From positions 186,001-250,000 of the forward strand of contig PBIO01000031.1 of the NCBI GenBank assembly GCA_002720865.1: a stretch of DNA of 64,000 bases, written 5' to 3'. The translations under genes were made by a program, and so were the position numbers. The stretch is from Halobacteriovorax sp. Its GTDB lineage: Bacteria > Bdellovibrionota > Bacteriovoracia > Bacteriovoracales > Bacteriovoracaceae. Positions 27,556-36,403 of this stretch are shown here, piece after piece (position 1 is the stretch's first letter; each line of letters begins with the position of its first letter). The notes beneath the pieces are model-generated. The model was not told the DNA's origin. It did no database searches and saw only the letters and a program-made list of their open reading frames with translations.

Positions 27556-29356
27556 ATCAAAAAAGCTTCAATGCGGAGCTTTTTTAGCGCTTCTACTTTT
27601 GGGCACCTCTTGTTCTAGCAAGAAAAAAAAGGCAGCTTCCCCGGCCCTAAGGGAGGGAACTGAGCAGTACTCAAAGGCCAGGAAAAAAGAAGAGAGGCAT
27701 GTTGTCTATGGACCAACTTCCTCTCCAACTCTAAAAGGCTTTGAAAATAAAACTTTAGAGTATGGTCTTCACGGGGAAACAGCTACGGCCCTTTACGCCG
27801 TCGATTTTGATAATGATGGATTTACGGATTTAGTAACTCTTCCCCAGCACTATAGTGTCCCAAGATTTTTTAAATTTAACTCTAAAGAGAAAAAGTTTGA
27901 AAGGCTTAACTATAATCCATTTCCGGAGATTGTGAGAGGGAGTTTTCTCTCTTTTGCTGATTTTAATCGAGATGGATTTTTAGATGTTCTAGTCGGAACT
28001 TTGAATCAAAAAACTGAATTATCCAAATACCCCTTAAGACTTTTTAAAGGTAAAAAATTTAAAGCTAAGGTTAGATATACTGAGGAACAAACCAGACTTC
28101 CTGCTGGAATCGTACCTAACTCATCAGTGGCGGTTTTTGATTTTGATTTGGATGGTTGGCTCGATTTGTATCAGGCCAATTGGTATAATGTTAGAGAGAG
28201 AAAGCCAAAAGCCGTTCCAGATAGACTCTATAAAGGTAAAACATTTCAATTTAAAGATTATTCGGTTCTTTTAGAAGGGGAGCATGAATATAAAAAATCT
28301 TTTAAGCTTTACCCCAATGCTAGACCAAGTTTTGGGGTTTCTCCTTGTGATATTAATCAGGACGGATTTCCAGACTTATTAATCGCAAACTCCAGTGGTT
28401 TTGAAAATAAACTTTGGATGAATAGAAGTGATCGTATTAATAAGACGAGAAAGTTTAGAGACTTTGCAAAAGTTAGTGGCGTAGCTTCGGATATTGAAGG
28501 AGACCACGATCCACTTGGCGGTGGAAATAGTTTTTATCTGAACTGTGCCGACTACAATAATGATGGTATTTTTGATTTGGCCCTAGGGGAACTTTTTCAT
28601 AGCTATGATCCAGAAACTAGAGATAGATCAAGTATCTTAACCGGTTCAACTTTTTCTTTTCCTCCAAAATTTATTAGAACTGAATACCATATGGATGATG
28701 GTACCGGCTCTTGGAGCCAGGGAGATAGAAGGGCCACTTGGTTTGACTATAATAGGGATGGATTACTGGATTTAATTATAGATAATACTGGCTTTCCACC
28801 AAAATCTAGATTAATTCTCTTTAAACAAGAATCAAATCATGCCTTCTCTGATGTAAGTGAAGCCTATGCTATTAACTCCCTAAACCCTTCTGGAACTATT
28901 GTTATGGATGTTAACCGTGATGGAAGAATGGATTTTATCACGGGGCAAACGTCGATTCGCAATTCACAGATTAAAGGAAAAATCTATCTCTATGAGAATA
29001 CTCATGCTTTTGATGGCAATAGGTCAATTCGCTTTCATCTGATTGGTCAAAGATCAAACCGGGCCGCCATTGGAAGTAGTCTTGTATTAAAAACTAAGAA
29101 CTTTACCTCAAAGCAGTTTGTCTCATTGCAGGAAGGAGGACTTCCTTCTCAAAATGAATCAGGTGTTTTCTTTGGGCTTGGAAAGAATAATAGGCTTGAT
29201 ACCTTAAAAGTTAGGTGGCCACTCTTAAGTAAAAAAGGTTTTCCTATAGAGAAAACTTATTACTTATCTAAGTATAAATTCAAAGAGCATTTAGAATTAA
29301 CTTTATGTGAGTCCGGAAAGATAATACCAGGCAAAGTTAAAAGCTGTCGTAATTAA
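27509..29356 (+). CDS. UnbV/ASPIC-family lipoprotein with FG-GAP (VCBS) repeats
   Basis: Predicted exported lipoprotein: a signal peptide with lipobox LLLGTSC, followed by a Ser/Lys linker. At least seven repeats contain DxDxDGxxD-type calcium loops (for example DFDNDGFTD, DFNRDGFLD, DINQDGFPD, DYNRDGLLD), predicting a beta-propeller. The C-terminal 100 residues match the ASPIC/UnbV domain (SIRFHLIGQRSNRAAIGSS, then VSLQEGGLPSQNESGVFFGLG). The first ATG (27509) overlaps the acyl-CoA dehydrogenase by 47 nt. An ATG at 27530 or a TTG at 27545 would also keep the signal peptide. It is a candidate surface adhesin and possible type II cargo. Confidence 0.85.
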   Translation: MFVSMMVMGLTSLTTKSKKLQCGAFLALLLLGTSCSSKKKKAASPALREGTEQYSKARKKEERHVVYGPTSSPTLKGFENKTLEYGLHGETATALYAVDFDNDGFTDLVTLPQHYSVPRFFKFNSKEKKFERLNYNPFPEIVRGSFLSFADFNRDGFLDVLVGTLNQKTELSKYPLRLFKGKKFKAKVRYTEEQTRLPAGIVPNSSVAVFDFDLDGWLDLYQANWYNVRERKPKAVPDRLYKGKTFQFKDYSVLLEGEHEYKKSFKLYPNARPSFGVSPCDINQDGFPDLLIANSSGFENKLWMNRSDRINKTRKFRDFAKVSGVASDIEGDHDPLGGGNSFYLNCADYNNDGIFDLALGELFHSYDPETRDRSSILTGSTFSFPPKFIRTEYHMDDGTGSWSQGDRRATWFDYNRDGLLDLIIDNTGFPPKSRLILFKQESNHAFSDVSEAYAINSLNPSGTIVMDVNRDGRMDFITGQTSIRNSQIKGKIYLYENTHAFDGNRSIRFHLIGQRSNRAAIGSSLVLKTKNFTSKQFVSLQEGGLPSQNESGVFFGLGKNNRLDTLKVRWPLLSKKGFPIEKTYYLSKYKFKEHLELTLCESGKIIPGKVKSCRN

Positions 29357-30153
29357 TCCTTTTGCACCATATCGGCGATCTCTTTGATATGACTCGGCAT
29401 GGATTTGTAATTTAGAGTTGTCATATAGATCTCAGATTTTGGTAGATTAGGTAAGTCATAGACATTTAAGCTATCGTTCTTTTTTAAGACATGATCAGGA
29501 ACACAGGCGATCCCGACTCCGGCTCTTACCATATCCATAATCGTAGTAATCGAATCAATTTCCAGTATTGAAGGGGATGATTTCTTACTTAGGCGGTAAA
29601 GCATGTCGTTTTCTGAATAAACGATCCACCTCTCTTCATGAAGTTTTTTTCTATTCACTTCATTTTTAGAAATAAGAACCATTTTTTCATCGAAGAGTTT
29701 AAGGGATGAGATAAGTTCAGACTGGATATTCTCTGTAGTAAAGATGATATCAAATTTACCATCTTCAATTCCTCTTCTAAGTTCTGGATGATCCTCAATT
29801 TTCATATAGATCGAGCGTTCCGTCTTCTTTAAGAATTTTGCTAAGATTGGGGTAAACCAATTTTTTAATAGTCCGTGAAGGATACCAATTCTAATAGGAC
29901 GAGCATCTTCTTTTTGAAAAATATCTAAAGCAAACTTATCAAACTGCTGAGCTGCTAAAAATAATTCACGTCCCTTATTAGTCAGGAGTACCTTTTTAGA
30001 GGAGCGGATAATAAGCTCTTCACCAAGAGATTCTTCGAGTAATTTAATCTGACGACTAACGGCTGATTGAGCAATTTTTAGTGCTTCTGCGGCCTTTGAA
30101 AAAGACGCAAATTGAGCGGTAAGGATAAAGGCCTTTATATAACGATAATCCAT
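29353..30153 (-). CDS. LysR-family transcriptional regulator
   Basis: A 266-aa LysR regulator. The N-terminal winged helix is textbook: FILTAQFASFSKAAEALKIA followed by QSAVSRQIKLLEESLGEELI. The effector-binding domain is full length (two lobes, with IRIGILHGLL starting the first). I use the ATG at 30153 because AGGA lies 7 nt upstream and the protein then begins MDYRYIKAF, as normal for the family. A longer frame reaches into the next gene. It ends 4 nt inside the convergent UnbV gene and follows the A-type carrier-like gene by 8 bp. The ligand is unknown. Confidence 0.92.
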   Translation of the reverse strand: MDYRYIKAFILTAQFASFSKAAEALKIAQSAVSRQIKLLEESLGEELIIRSSKKVLLTNKGRELFLAAQQFDKFALDIFQKEDARPIRIGILHGLLKNWFTPILAKFLKKTERSIYMKIEDHPELRRGIEDGKFDIIFTTENIQSELISSLKLFDEKMVLISKNEVNRKKLHEERWIVYSENDMLYRLSKKSSPSILEIDSITTIMDMVRAGVGIACVPDHVLKKNDSLNVYDLPNLPKSEIYMTTLNYKSMPSHIKEIADMVQKD

Positions 30154-30161
30154 TTTCTTTC

Positions 30162-30581
30162 CTAAACTTCCTTGTTTAAAAGAGGAGGAGTTGTCTCTGG
30201 CTTTCCTCTCCAAAACTTTCCATGAAAATCTGTTTGGTGGTGATTAACCACGAGAAAGCCCTCGATATTTTCCTCGAAGTCTTGAATATAGTCCACTGTC
30301 ATTTCACGGGTATAATAGGCCGCAAAAGGATCGACTAAAACTTTTAATTCTGGAGCATTAAAAACGGAAACTAAAAAGTCGTCTTCTAATCGCTCGGTAA
30401 AACCTACATTATAAGAAAAGCCATCACAGCCTTTTGTGGCCACAACCAAACGTAGAAACTTTCCCTCTAGGGTGTAGTCATTTTCTAAAATAAGTTTTAG
30501 CTGCGAGACAGCAGAGTCCGTGAACTCCACAATAGGTGCTTTTACTTTAGATTTGTCGATACGGTTTGGGTTAGTGGTCAT
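30162..30581 (-). CDS. HesB/IscA-like (A-type) protein lacking the C-terminal cysteines
   Basis: A-type iron-sulfur carriers (IscA, SufA, ErpA) hold a cluster with three cysteines. Here the fold is recognisable: SAVSQLKLILEND, FLRLVVATKGCDGFSY with the first Cys, VLVDPFAAYYTREMTVDYI and GFLVVNH. The invariant C-terminal CGCG is replaced by HHQTDFHGKFWRG, so two of the three ligands are gone and several His are present instead. It may have lost cluster binding, use His, or act as a regulator. It probably forms an operon with the LysR gene that begins 8 bp after its stop. Confidence 0.75.
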   Translation of the reverse strand: MTTNPNRIDKSKVKAPIVEFTDSAVSQLKLILENDYTLEGKFLRLVVATKGCDGFSYNVGFTERLEDDFLVSVFNAPELKVLVDPFAAYYTREMTVDYIQDFEENIEGFLVVNHHQTDFHGKFWRGKPETTPPLLNKEV

Positions 30582-30682
30582 ATCTTTAAAAATGCGTTAG
30601 CTTCTTGATTTTTAAGGTTAAGTTCGAATAGGCTATGTAGCCAATATTGAGCTTAATGACAAGTGTTATATAAGGAAATTAG

Positions 30683-32407
30683 ATGAAACTCCATTACTCT
30701 ATCTCGATTGATAACCCCGACTCTCACTTAGTAAAAGTGAGTATAACCGGTGAAAAACCCGCTTCTGAGAAGGAATTAAACTTCTTTTTACCTTCATGGA
30801 GTCCCGGCTCGTACCTTATGAGAGAGTATGGTCGAAATATTCGTTGGGTTACGGCGCAGACCAGCAATGGAGAAGTTCTTTATCATGAACAAACCACCAA
30901 ATCTGAGTACTGTATAAACTGGGATAAGTCAGACTTAAAACAAGAAGATAATAAGTTCAATTTTACTTATGAGATATATTGCCACGAGTTAACAGTTCGA
31001 ACTTCACATGTAGATAATAGCCACGCTTTTTTACATGGGCCAAGTTACCTTATGGGAGTTCATAACCATGAAATAAAAGACCCGGAAATTAGTATAAAAT
31101 TTCCCGCCCTTTGGTCAAAGCTTACAACAGGGCTAAAGGATATTTCAGAAAGTAGGGAAGTCTTTCATTATACGGCAGATAATTACGATACCCTTATAGA
31201 TGCACCTATTGAAATTGGATGCCATGAAACCGATGGTTTTATGCACGATGGAAAAGAGCATCACTTGGCCTTCTATGGAAACCTACTTCCTCATAACGAA
31301 GACTTTAAAAAGGATATTAAAAAAATAGTAGAGGTTGTAAGCGCTCATTTTTCTTCAATCCCTTATGAGGACTATACTTTTATTAGTCACTTTGTCCCCG
31401 GGAAGTTTGGAGGTCTTGAGCATTTGAACTCAACGGCTCTTCAGTACTGTTCAATGGGTCTGCAAAATAGAAAAGGTTATCTTCAGTGGCTGGCCCTAGT
31501 GGCCCATGAGTATTTTCATACTTGGAATGTTAAAAGAATTCGCCCAAGAGAGCTTGGACCTTTTGATTATGTAAATGAAAACTACACGAGGATGCATTGG
31601 TTAACCGAAGGGCTAACTTCATTTATGGATGAGGTTCTGGTGTATCGCGCTGGACTATGTACTTTAGAGGAATATCTTGAAATGCAGGTGGGGAATCTTA
31701 ACCGCTACTTAAGCACACCAGGAAGAAAATTTCATAGTTTAGAAGATAGCTCTTTTAACGCTTGGATTAAACTTTATAGACCAGATGAGAACTCACTTAA
31801 CTCTTCAGTTAGCTACTATAACAAGGGTGGAATAGTCTTTTGGTGTTTAAACGCTTTATTAAAACAAAAAGGTAAGCAGATTGATGATCTACTCGATCTA
31901 CTTTGGAAGTCTTACTTAGACCGCCCAGAGCTTGGAGTGGATGCCGATGAAGTTTACTCTATGGTAAAAGAAGTTGGTGGTGAGGATGTCTTAAATAAAT
32001 TTCAAACTTGGATTCAAACCACTGAGGAAATTGACCTAGAAACAATCTTTAAAGATTCAGGTTTTGAGTTTGAATATGAAACAGATGAAAAGCCTTGGCT
32101 TGGCTTTAGACCAGACTATCAGGGAGACCGTGTTTTTATTAAAGACGTGGCCCTCGATAGCCCTGCTTTTAAAGCGGGACTTAATGCTGGGGACGAGCTA
32201 ATTGCCGTAAACAATATGCGTGTGGTTAAGGACCGTTTTGATGATCATCAAAAGTATCTCTTTAAAGATAAGTCTTATACATTTACGGTTAGCCGTCTTG
32301 AGAACTTGGTGGAGGTAGAGCTTGTTCCTGAAACCACTCCTAGAACCATAAAGAAAATTAAGATAGCTGACTCTGAAAAAGCTAATCATACTTTGGTTAA
32401 AAAATGA
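30683..32407 (+). CDS. M61-family (glycyl aminopeptidase-like) peptidase with PDZ domain
   Basis: Zinc peptidase of 574 aa. The N-terminal beta domain is followed by a thermolysin-like catalytic domain with HEYFH at 275-279 (two His ligands and the catalytic Glu276) and the third ligand Glu309 in WLTEGLTSFMDE, the normal M61 pattern. A PDZ domain follows (DVALDSPAFKAGLNAGDELIAVN). No signal peptide is seen, so it is likely cytoplasmic. AAGGAAATTAG precedes the ATG. The last four bases (ATGA) overlap the methyltransferase start, so the two genes are coupled. Confidence 0.93.
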   Translation: MKLHYSISIDNPDSHLVKVSITGEKPASEKELNFFLPSWSPGSYLMREYGRNIRWVTAQTSNGEVLYHEQTTKSEYCINWDKSDLKQEDNKFNFTYEIYCHELTVRTSHVDNSHAFLHGPSYLMGVHNHEIKDPEISIKFPALWSKLTTGLKDISESREVFHYTADNYDTLIDAPIEIGCHETDGFMHDGKEHHLAFYGNLLPHNEDFKKDIKKIVEVVSAHFSSIPYEDYTFISHFVPGKFGGLEHLNSTALQYCSMGLQNRKGYLQWLALVAHEYFHTWNVKRIRPRELGPFDYVNENYTRMHWLTEGLTSFMDEVLVYRAGLCTLEEYLEMQVGNLNRYLSTPGRKFHSLEDSSFNAWIKLYRPDENSLNSSVSYYNKGGIVFWCLNALLKQKGKQIDDLLDLLWKSYLDRPELGVDADEVYSMVKEVGGEDVLNKFQTWIQTTEEIDLETIFKDSGFEFEYETDEKPWLGFRPDYQGDRVFIKDVALDSPAFKAGLNAGDELIAVNNMRVVKDRFDDHQKYLFKDKSYTFTVSRLENLVEVELVPETTPRTIKKIKIADSEKANHTLVKK

Positions 32408-33186
32408 GTGATAAAGTCGTAGACCATAATAAAAAGGCCTGGGACCTAAATGTGGAAATGGGAATTAGGTGGTCTACAATTGTTTCTGAAGAAGAGATCA
32501 AGAAGGCAAGGGCGGGAAACCCCCGTATTATTATGACTCCCACAAAAGCTGTACCTCTAGAGTGGTTAGGGGAGCTAGGCGGAAAAAAAGTTTTAGGTCT
32601 AGCTAGTGGTGGTGGTCAACAGGGGCCACTTCTTGCTGCTGCAGGAGCTATAGTTTCCATTGCCGACCTTTCCCCAAAGCAGCTTGAGCAAGATAAAAAA
32701 GCAGCCAAGCAATACGATTTAAATATTAAAACTGTTGAAACTTCGGCCTGTGATTTATCAATGTTTACAGACTCTAGTTTTGATTTGATCATAAACCCAG
32801 TTTCAAATTGTTTCTTTGAAAAGCTTGAGCCGGTTTGGGATGAGTGTGCTCGCGTGCTAAGGCCGGGCGGAAGATTAATCTACGGGTTTAATAATCCGGT
32901 TTCTTATTTATTTGATTACGACTTAGCAAATTTTAAAGATCAGTTTCATTTAAAATACTCTCAGCCCTATTCTGATTTAAAAAGTCTCAGTGATGAGGAA
33001 AAGAAAAAGTTTCTTGCAACAGAGAATCCCCTCGAGTTTGGTCATAGCCTTGATTCTCAAATTGGTGAGCTTTTAAAAAGAGGTTTTTTAATGGCCGGGC
33101 TCTATGAAGATTATTGGGACTTAGAAGATGAGGCCTTGAATAAGTACTTTCCTCAGTTCATTACCGCCTATATGATCAAACAGTAG
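32404..33186 (+). CDS. Class I SAM-dependent methyltransferase
   Basis: A 260-aa Rossmann-type methyltransferase. Motif I is VLGLASGGGQQGPLLAAAGA, with the acidic residue of motif II in SIADLSPKQLEQ. The NPVS segment (FDLIINPVSNCFFE) and RVLRPGGRLIYGF fit motifs IV and VI of the UbiE/Methyltransf_11 type. The substrate is not predictable. It overlaps the M61 peptidase by ATGA and converges with the FHA gene with an 11-nt overlap. Confidence 0.9.
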   Translation: MSDKVVDHNKKAWDLNVEMGIRWSTIVSEEEIKKARAGNPRIIMTPTKAVPLEWLGELGGKKVLGLASGGGQQGPLLAAAGAIVSIADLSPKQLEQDKKAAKQYDLNIKTVETSACDLSMFTDSSFDLIINPVSNCFFEKLEPVWDECARVLRPGGRLIYGFNNPVSYLFDYDLANFKDQFHLKYSQPYSDLKSLSDEEKKKFLATENPLEFGHSLDSQIGELLKRGFLMAGLYEDYWDLEDEALNKYFPQFITAYMIKQ

Positions 33187-33901
33187 TTTTTTCTTCTAGT
33201 GATTCGTAATTGTCATTTAAGTCTTGAACTTGCGCATGAAGAGCGTCGATCTGGGGATCAATTTTGGCAGCCAGCTTATCTTTCTCACTAAGGACGTAAG
33301 CAATTTTTTCTTCAAGCTGGGCGATCTTAGCCTTATGTTTTTCAACGAGATCTGCAATCTCTTTTGCCTTTTCATCGTATTTTGAAAGCTTTTCTTCTTT
33401 TATATTGTAGGCGTCGGCGATTTTATTTTCTAAGACTTGAACTTTTTTTCTTATGATCATCCTTGGGTGGTGACCCTTCATGAAAACTAAGGTTTTGTTT
33501 TTAATTTCATTATAAATATTTTCGTTTTCAATATTTGTTTTAATAGACTCTAAAATATCGTCTCTGGTTTGAACCTTAAAAATATTCTCATCGAGATAGA
33601 TTATGATTTGTCTTCCGAAGATGACCACATCAAAACATTTGAGTTGAATGGGAGTGTTGGCCTCAATTTCTTTTTCATTTAAGTAAGTGCTGTTTCTACT
33701 TTCAAGATCTTTTATAAAACACTTTCCATCTACAATGGAAAATTCACAATGAGCGCCAGAAAGCTCAGCGTCTTCGTACTGAAACTGCCCTTGGTTTCGT
33801 CCGCAAGTGACAATATCTTCATCAAAAGGCCAACAGGTATTGGCGAAGATATCCCAATAAAAATGTGTCCAAGGTTTAACCTTAGCTTCCTCATCACCCA
33901 T
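33176..33901 (-). CDS. FHA-domain protein with C-terminal coiled coil
   Basis: A 241-aa cytoplasmic protein. The forkhead-associated domain occupies about residues 25-115 (CGRNQGQFQ with the Gly-Arg of the first loop, SGAHCEF for the S-x-x-H motif, and LESRNSTYLNEKEI for the N-x-T motif), so phosphothreonine recognition is expected. The rest is highly charged and predicted coiled coil (from about 150 to the end), suited to oligomerisation. The ATG follows a TATAAT by 7 nt and has no Shine-Dalgarno. It is divergent from the GYF-PilZ protein, suggesting a shared signalling theme. Confidence 0.88.
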   Translation of the reverse strand: MGDEEAKVKPWTHFYWDIFANTCWPFDEDIVTCGRNQGQFQYEDAELSGAHCEFSIVDGKCFIKDLESRNSTYLNEKEIEANTPIQLKCFDVVIFGRQIIIYLDENIFKVQTRDDILESIKTNIENENIYNEIKNKTLVFMKGHHPRMIIRKKVQVLENKIADAYNIKEEKLSKYDEKAKEIADLVEKHKAKIAQLEEKIAYVLSEKDKLAAKIDPQIDALHAQVQDLNDNYESLEEKTTV

Positions 33902-33908
33902 AAAAAGT

Positions 33909-33914
33909 ATTATA
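33909..33914 (-). promoter_or_regulatory. -10 box of a probable leaderless FHA transcript
   Basis: TATAAT on the minus strand, 7 nt before the FHA protein ATG at 33901. A TTTACA 15 bp further upstream may be the -35. There is no Shine-Dalgarno. Confidence 0.5.
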
Positions 33915-34032
33915 GACCAAGATAGCCCATGTAAATAGCTGAAAATATAGGCTTTATTAGGAGGTTATTTTTTTAAAGAGGTTAAAGATTTCAAGCGATT
34001 ATACCGAATAGTGGAGTAGAAAACTTTAGAAT

Positions 34033-35517
34033 ATGGAAATCAAAACAGAGACTTATATTCTTCGCTTACCCAATATGATGTTAAAAACATTTAGCGGTGT
34101 GGCCGTGCAAGATCTTCTCAATACAAAAGAGTTAGATCCCTACGACTTTGTCTTTGTGACTAGTCTTAGGCAGTGGAAAAGACCAGCTGATCTTAGCGAC
34201 GTCTTTCAAATTCCTCTCGATGCTATTGAAAAGGATTTTGAAAAACCCAGCTTTAATCCACCACCACAACCTTCAAAGCCCGTGGCAAATGAAGATGTTC
34301 AAAAATTAAAAAATAAAATTGATGAGCTAACAAAAAGTCTTGAGCAAAAAGAGTCAGTTGTTAACGTTTTAAAGGAGACCAGGGCAAAACTTCAAAAAGA
34401 CTTTTATAAGATTGTTTCAGAAAAAGATGAGCTTAAATTAGACCTTGATGAACAGGCTAAAGTTGAAGACGACCTCAGAACAGATTTAATAAATGCAAAT
34501 CTTGAAATTGAAGAGTTAACTGAGCAAATTCAAAATTTAGAAAAGCAAGTCGATGACCTGTTAAATATCAAAGACGAACTTTTAGAGATTAAGTCCGAGC
34601 TTGATCAGAAATATCAAAGTCTCGCCGAAGAACTTACTGATAAAGAGAGGAGCTTTGAGTCCTATCGGAGTGACAATCTTGCTCTAGAAGAAAGGCTTGA
34701 GGAGCTTGAGGCGGAAAATAAAAAGCTGCTCAAAAAACAAAGTATCTACCGAGATTATGTAAAAAATGAAAAGAAAAGGGCCGATACTTTTGAGACCAAT
34801 ATAGGCAAACTTAATGAAGGTATAATCAAGCTTAAGTCGTTAAGAAAAAAAGATCAGATTACGATTCAAAATCTAGAAGACTATAAGAAAACTCAGTCTA
34901 CAAAAGAGGCTAGAGAATTAAATCAGCTAATTGGTGATTCTTTTGAAATAGATAATAATCCCCATTGGTATATTGAAATGGATGGAGAAGTTAAGGGACC
35001 TTTTAGTTTTCACGATATGAAGTCCCTGCAAAAATACGGAAAGATTCATAATGAAACACCTGTAAAAAAGAGTCATGATCCCTTTTGGACTAGCGCTGGA
35101 AGAGATTTTGAATTGACCGCTAATCTTATTACCCACTCTGAAGTTGTTGGGGGAAAAGAAGTCTTTCGCTACTTTGTAAACAGAGCAGATTATAGAGCTC
35201 CCTTTCATGGAGCCGCTGTAATTCAAATCGATGGTCGAGAGTACACTGGTTTTTGTACCAGTCTTTCTTCGGGAGGGGCCTTTATTGAGCTAGCGGCCCT
35301 AGAAGATGAAATGATCCATCAAGGGGAGATGGCCCAGCTTCGAATTAATGCCGGTACCCTTTCTGAAGATCTTGAGGCCTCAGTAATTATGAGAAATTTC
35401 AGTAGAGAAAAACCCTGTGGAATTGGGCTTCAGTTTCAATCTCTTGATGACGAGCAGCGCAACGTCATACTTTCCTATGTTTCCTCTTACTTAGAGAATA
35501 TTAAAAAGACAGCTTAG
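34033..35517 (+). CDS. GYF-like plus coiled coil plus PilZ domain protein
   Basis: A 494-aa cytoplasmic signalling protein. A short N-terminal domain (1-60) precedes a long coiled coil (about 90-300). A GYF_2-like domain starts near residue 312 (WYIEMDGEVKGPFSFHDMKSL), a fold used to bind proline-rich peptides. The C-terminal PilZ domain has RADYR at 384-388 (RxxxR) and SLSSGGAF, which matches the D/NxSxxG motif except that the first position is Ser. Cyclic di-GMP binding is therefore likely but not certain. It is divergent from the FHA protein. No Shine-Dalgarno is evident near the ATG. Confidence 0.88.
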   Translation: MEIKTETYILRLPNMMLKTFSGVAVQDLLNTKELDPYDFVFVTSLRQWKRPADLSDVFQIPLDAIEKDFEKPSFNPPPQPSKPVANEDVQKLKNKIDELTKSLEQKESVVNVLKETRAKLQKDFYKIVSEKDELKLDLDEQAKVEDDLRTDLINANLEIEELTEQIQNLEKQVDDLLNIKDELLEIKSELDQKYQSLAEELTDKERSFESYRSDNLALEERLEELEAENKKLLKKQSIYRDYVKNEKKRADTFETNIGKLNEGIIKLKSLRKKDQITIQNLEDYKKTQSTKEARELNQLIGDSFEIDNNPHWYIEMDGEVKGPFSFHDMKSLQKYGKIHNETPVKKSHDPFWTSAGRDFELTANLITHSEVVGGKEVFRYFVNRADYRAPFHGAAVIQIDGREYTGFCTSLSSGGAFIELAALEDEMIHQGEMAQLRINAGTLSEDLEASVIMRNFSREKPCGIGLQFQSLDDEQRNVILSYVSSYLENIKKTA

Positions 35518-35520
35518 TTC

Positions 35521-35549
35521 TTGATGAATGGAGTCAGTCGCGATATAAA
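35521..35549 (+). promoter_or_regulatory. Promoter (TTGATG - 17 bp - TATAAA) of a probable leaderless transcript
   Basis: The -35 TTGATG (35521-35526) and -10 TATAAA (35544-35549) are 17 bp apart, and the ATG at 35558 lies 8 nt after the -10. There is no Shine-Dalgarno. GCGAT-ATAA-ATCGC (35540-35553), an inverted repeat, covers the -10 and may be an operator. Confidence 0.55.
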
Positions 35550-35557
35550 TCGCACAT

Positions 35558-36133
35558 ATGACAAAGCTATTAAGCACTGCGAAAATATTTCTTTTGTTTT
35601 CAATACTTACGCCTCTAATTTCTGAAGCGGGGATTACTAAATTACCTATAATTTCTATTTCTGGTAAGGCCTGTGATCATAATGAAAGAGTCAGCGCTAC
35701 GATTAGGGTAGAAGCCGCTCGCTACGCCCCGGCTTACTGTCATAGCGAAGTTCAAATGCCAGATCGCACCGTTCGTTACCCACACTCATTTTCCTTATAT
35801 GGGGTAACAGTCACAGACTACTACTCAAGTTTTTCTCTGACGTTAGATGTAATGGAAGGTCTAAAAGAGCGTATCTATAGCTATCACCCTAATGGTGTTA
35901 ATTTTGATGGAACTCAGATTTCGACGTTAAATTATTTCAAGAACTGTAATTTTCAAATCAAAGAGCTAACTCTCTACACTCAGGAAACCACTCTTGTGGT
36001 GAGAGATTCTTTCTATAATCGATTAGAAAATATGTTTAAGGTTCCCCAAGGGACCACCACGACAGAAGACTATTCATTTAATAGATCTTCAGATCGTATT
36101 CGCCTAAAAGTCTTTGTCTTTAAAGGCGAGTAA
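35558..36133 (+). CDS. Secreted protein of unknown function (191 aa)
   Basis: The signal peptide is clear (hydrophobic core KIFLLFSILTPLI, cleavage near EAG at residues 23-25). The mature part is beta-rich with three cysteines (GKACDHN, PAYCHSEV, FKNCNFQI) and many Thr and Tyr residues, as in an extracellular or periplasmic beta sandwich. I do not recognise a family. It has its own promoter and is probably leaderless. No neighbour gives a functional hint. Confidence 0.72.
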   Translation: MTKLLSTAKIFLLFSILTPLISEAGITKLPIISISGKACDHNERVSATIRVEAARYAPAYCHSEVQMPDRTVRYPHSFSLYGVTVTDYYSSFSLTLDVMEGLKERIYSYHPNGVNFDGTQISTLNYFKNCNFQIKELTLYTQETTLVVRDSFYNRLENMFKVPQGTTTTEDYSFNRSSDRIRLKVFVFKGE

Positions 36134-36205
36134 TTATTTTAGGTTAGTATTGTCGATTCAAAGTTTCTAAGGGAATATTTAGAGACTTTATAATTTGGAG
36201 GCGGG

Positions 36206-36358
36206 ATGTATCCCCATGAAGTTCAGGCCCTAATGGCCAAACTTATATTCTTCATTTTTGCCTTAACTCTTCTTTGTATGGGTAGAGTGAACGCAAAGAC
36301 CATCGACACTTATGTGTCGGTTCAAAAGACCCCTTTGGTAAAGTCAGTTTTGCATTAG
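36206..36358 (+). CDS. Candidate small secreted or membrane peptide (50 aa)
   Basis: The ATG follows TTTGGAGGCGGG, a strong if closely spaced Shine-Dalgarno. The peptide has a hydrophobic core (LIFFIFALTLLCM) and a VNA|KT signal peptidase-like site, leaving about 20 mature residues (ending TPLVKSVLH). It may be a secreted peptide, a small membrane protein or a leader. I cannot assign a family. It is too short to be certain. Confidence 0.4.
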   Translation: MYPHEVQALMAKLIFFIFALTLLCMGRVNAKTIDTYVSVQKTPLVKSVLH

Positions 36359-36370
36359 TCTGAACTAATG
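36353..36370. promoter_or_regulatory. 18-bp perfect inverted repeat
   Basis: CATTAG - TCTGAA - CTAATG at the end of the small peptide gene. No T run follows, so an operator for glnN is as likely as a terminator. Confidence 0.35.
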
Positions 36371-36403
36371 TAATTAATTAGGTTAAATTTATAGACAACA
36401 TTA

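Noticed and set aside
30154-30213. Longer N-terminus for the LysR regulator
   Set aside because: It lies inside the upstream gene. The ATG at 30153 has a Shine-Dalgarno and gives the standard LysR start.
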